Part shown: positions 63,263 through 64,000 of the stretch, in pieces
Layout of the letters: the number at the start of each line of letters is the position of its first letter
Numbering within the stretch: position 1 is the first letter of the stretch
Assembly: GCF_900187425.1 (NCBI RefSeq)
Contig: NZ_FYDJ01000003.1
Location: forward strand, 398,987 to 462,986
Source of the DNA: Pseudomonas sp. Irchel s3h14
GTDB taxonomy: Bacteria > Pseudomonadota > Gammaproteobacteria > Pseudomonadales > Pseudomonadaceae
Direction: 5' to 3'
Length of the DNA stretch: 64,000 nt
The notes under the pieces: generated by a model
Seen by the model: only the letters and a program-made list of their open reading frames with translations
The model's database searches: none
Told to the model about the DNA's origin: nothing
Position numbers and translations under genes: made by a program

Positions 63263-63997
63263 TTAACGGGCGTACATGCCCCACCAGAAGACGTGACCGA
63301 GGATGACAATCTGCTCTTCCTGGATTTCCTGGAAGGTGTAGTCCTCGTCCGGATGTTCATCGCGATTGAAGCTGCGCAGGCGTATCCCGGTAGGCAGGCG
63401 ATAAAGCTGTTTCACCCGCAGCTGGCCGTTATGGTTGATGGCATAAAGGTCGCCATCCACGATATCGCCGATCCCGCACTTGCCGGCGTTAACGCCGACG
63501 GTGGCGCCGTCGCGCAGTACCGGCAACATACTGTTGCCGCGCACCGTCACGCATTTTGCCTGGTCGAACTGAACGCCGTTGTGGCGCAGACTCCGCTTGC
63601 CGAAGCGCAGGCTAGAGCGTTCGCTCTCTTCGATGACGAACCTTCCTGATCCTGCAGCCAATTCAACCTCGCGAAGAAAGGGGACCGATACCTCGTCATC
63701 ATCGACAGGCGTATCGTCGTCCCACAGACTTATGTCCTTGAGTTCCGAATGCGATTGATCGCGCCCGGTGCTGGCTGCCGACGCGACATCCGCTCGGCCC
63801 CGCAACTGGTCGGTGCTGACGGCGAAGTACTCGGCGATCTTCGAGATGTGTTTATCCGAGGGATCGACGATCTTCCCGCTGAGGATCCGCGAGAGAGTGG
63901 ATTGAGGCACGCCGGTGCGACGGTGAAGCTCCGTGGGGGAGATCCCGTGCTGATCGAGCAGCGCTCTTAGTACGGTAGAAACATTGCGTTTTTGCAT
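63263..63997 (-). CDS. prtR: PrtR-type XRE/S24 repressor
   Basis: A 244-residue cI/LexA-like repressor. N-terminal helix-turn-helix GISPTELHRRTGVPQSTLSRILSGK. The C-terminal S24 peptidase has the scissile Ala115-Gly116 (ELAAGSG), Ser156 in RGNSMLPVL and Lys196 in LRVKQLYR. DNA damage and RecA should trigger self-cleavage and free the leftward promoter. The start codon is three bases from the window end. The mutS-cinA position and domain plan identify it with tailocin repressors; the symbol prtR is by analogy. Only one regulator is visible; a PrtN partner is not seen. Confidence 0.88.
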   Translation of the reverse strand: MQKRNVSTVLRALLDQHGISPTELHRRTGVPQSTLSRILSGKIVDPSDKHISKIAEYFAVSTDQLRGRADVASAASTGRDQSHSELKDISLWDDDTPVDDDEVSVPFLREVELAAGSGRFVIEESERSSLRFGKRSLRHNGVQFDQAKCVTVRGNSMLPVLRDGATVGVNAGKCGIGDIVDGDLYAINHNGQLRVKQLYRLPTGIRLRSFNRDEHPDEDYTFQEIQEEQIVILGHVFWWGMYAR

Positions 63998-64000
63998 AAA

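Overview
The window reads as a chromosomal segment of a Pseudomonas, most likely of the P. fluorescens group. The basis is gene content and order (finR/fpr, rhlG, quiP, the aot operon, and a recX-recA-cinA block followed by an R-pyocin-type regulator), high GC, and many short palindromic REP-type elements between genes. No species call is possible from sequence reading alone.

Layout. 1-3.2 kb: the 3' part of nhaA, then a compact S-type bacteriocin whose C-terminus is a colicin E3-type 16S rRNase, its E3-type immunity gene, and a small possible orphan immunity-like gene behind a second copy of the same palindromic leader. 3.2-17.5 kb: envelope and housekeeping genes, including a SlyB-like lipoprotein, pdxH, three OmpA-domain lipoproteins, an EstB-like hydrolase, a GH50-like secreted glycosidase, dinG with an SOS box, a CopD-like protein, a collagen-like protein and three SEC-C/LEA proteins. 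17.5-24 kb: a cysteine hydrolase, a GST, the AHL acylase quiP, and an ATP-dependent DNA ligase preceded by a decayed ligase-associated exonuclease. 24-28.5 kb: an aot-type arginine/ornithine ABC transporter operon. 28.6-37.4 kb: dcd, a cold-shock gene, a DUF481 protein, an alkyltransferase-like protein, an AmpG-like permease, proS and dinB with an SOS box. 37.6-38.4 kb: three tandem initiator tRNA genes, each with its own promoter and terminator. 38.6-42.6 kb: mprF and a VirJ-domain hydrolase, the aminoacyl-phosphatidylglycerol synthase/hydrolase pair. 42.8-49.5 kb: an orphan Phd-type antitoxin, a small DUF3077-like gene behind an unusual structured leader, kup, rimO, a GNAT, an RluF-like protein and a DUF1456 gene. 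49.7-59.9 kb: rhlG, trmO, fpr/finR, dgkA, erdR, a DTW-domain gene, a LOG gene, recX, recA and cinA.

59.9-64 kb is the mutS/cinA tailocin insertion locus. Here it holds a PrtR-type repressor, a promoter carrying TGCAT palindromes, a Com-like zinc-finger gene, an LlpA lectin-type bacteriocin, a holin, a 29-codon ORF that may be a tail-gene remnant, a GH19 endolysin and nested spanins. There are no tail genes between the holin and the endolysin. The locus therefore looks like a damage-inducible lysis cassette that serves a leaderless lectin bacteriocin rather than a phage tail.

The strongest candidates for new biology are this tailless LlpA/lysis locus, the structured RNA leader at about 43.27-43.51 kb with a sequestered ribosome binding site, and the duplicated palindromic leader in the bacteriocin module.
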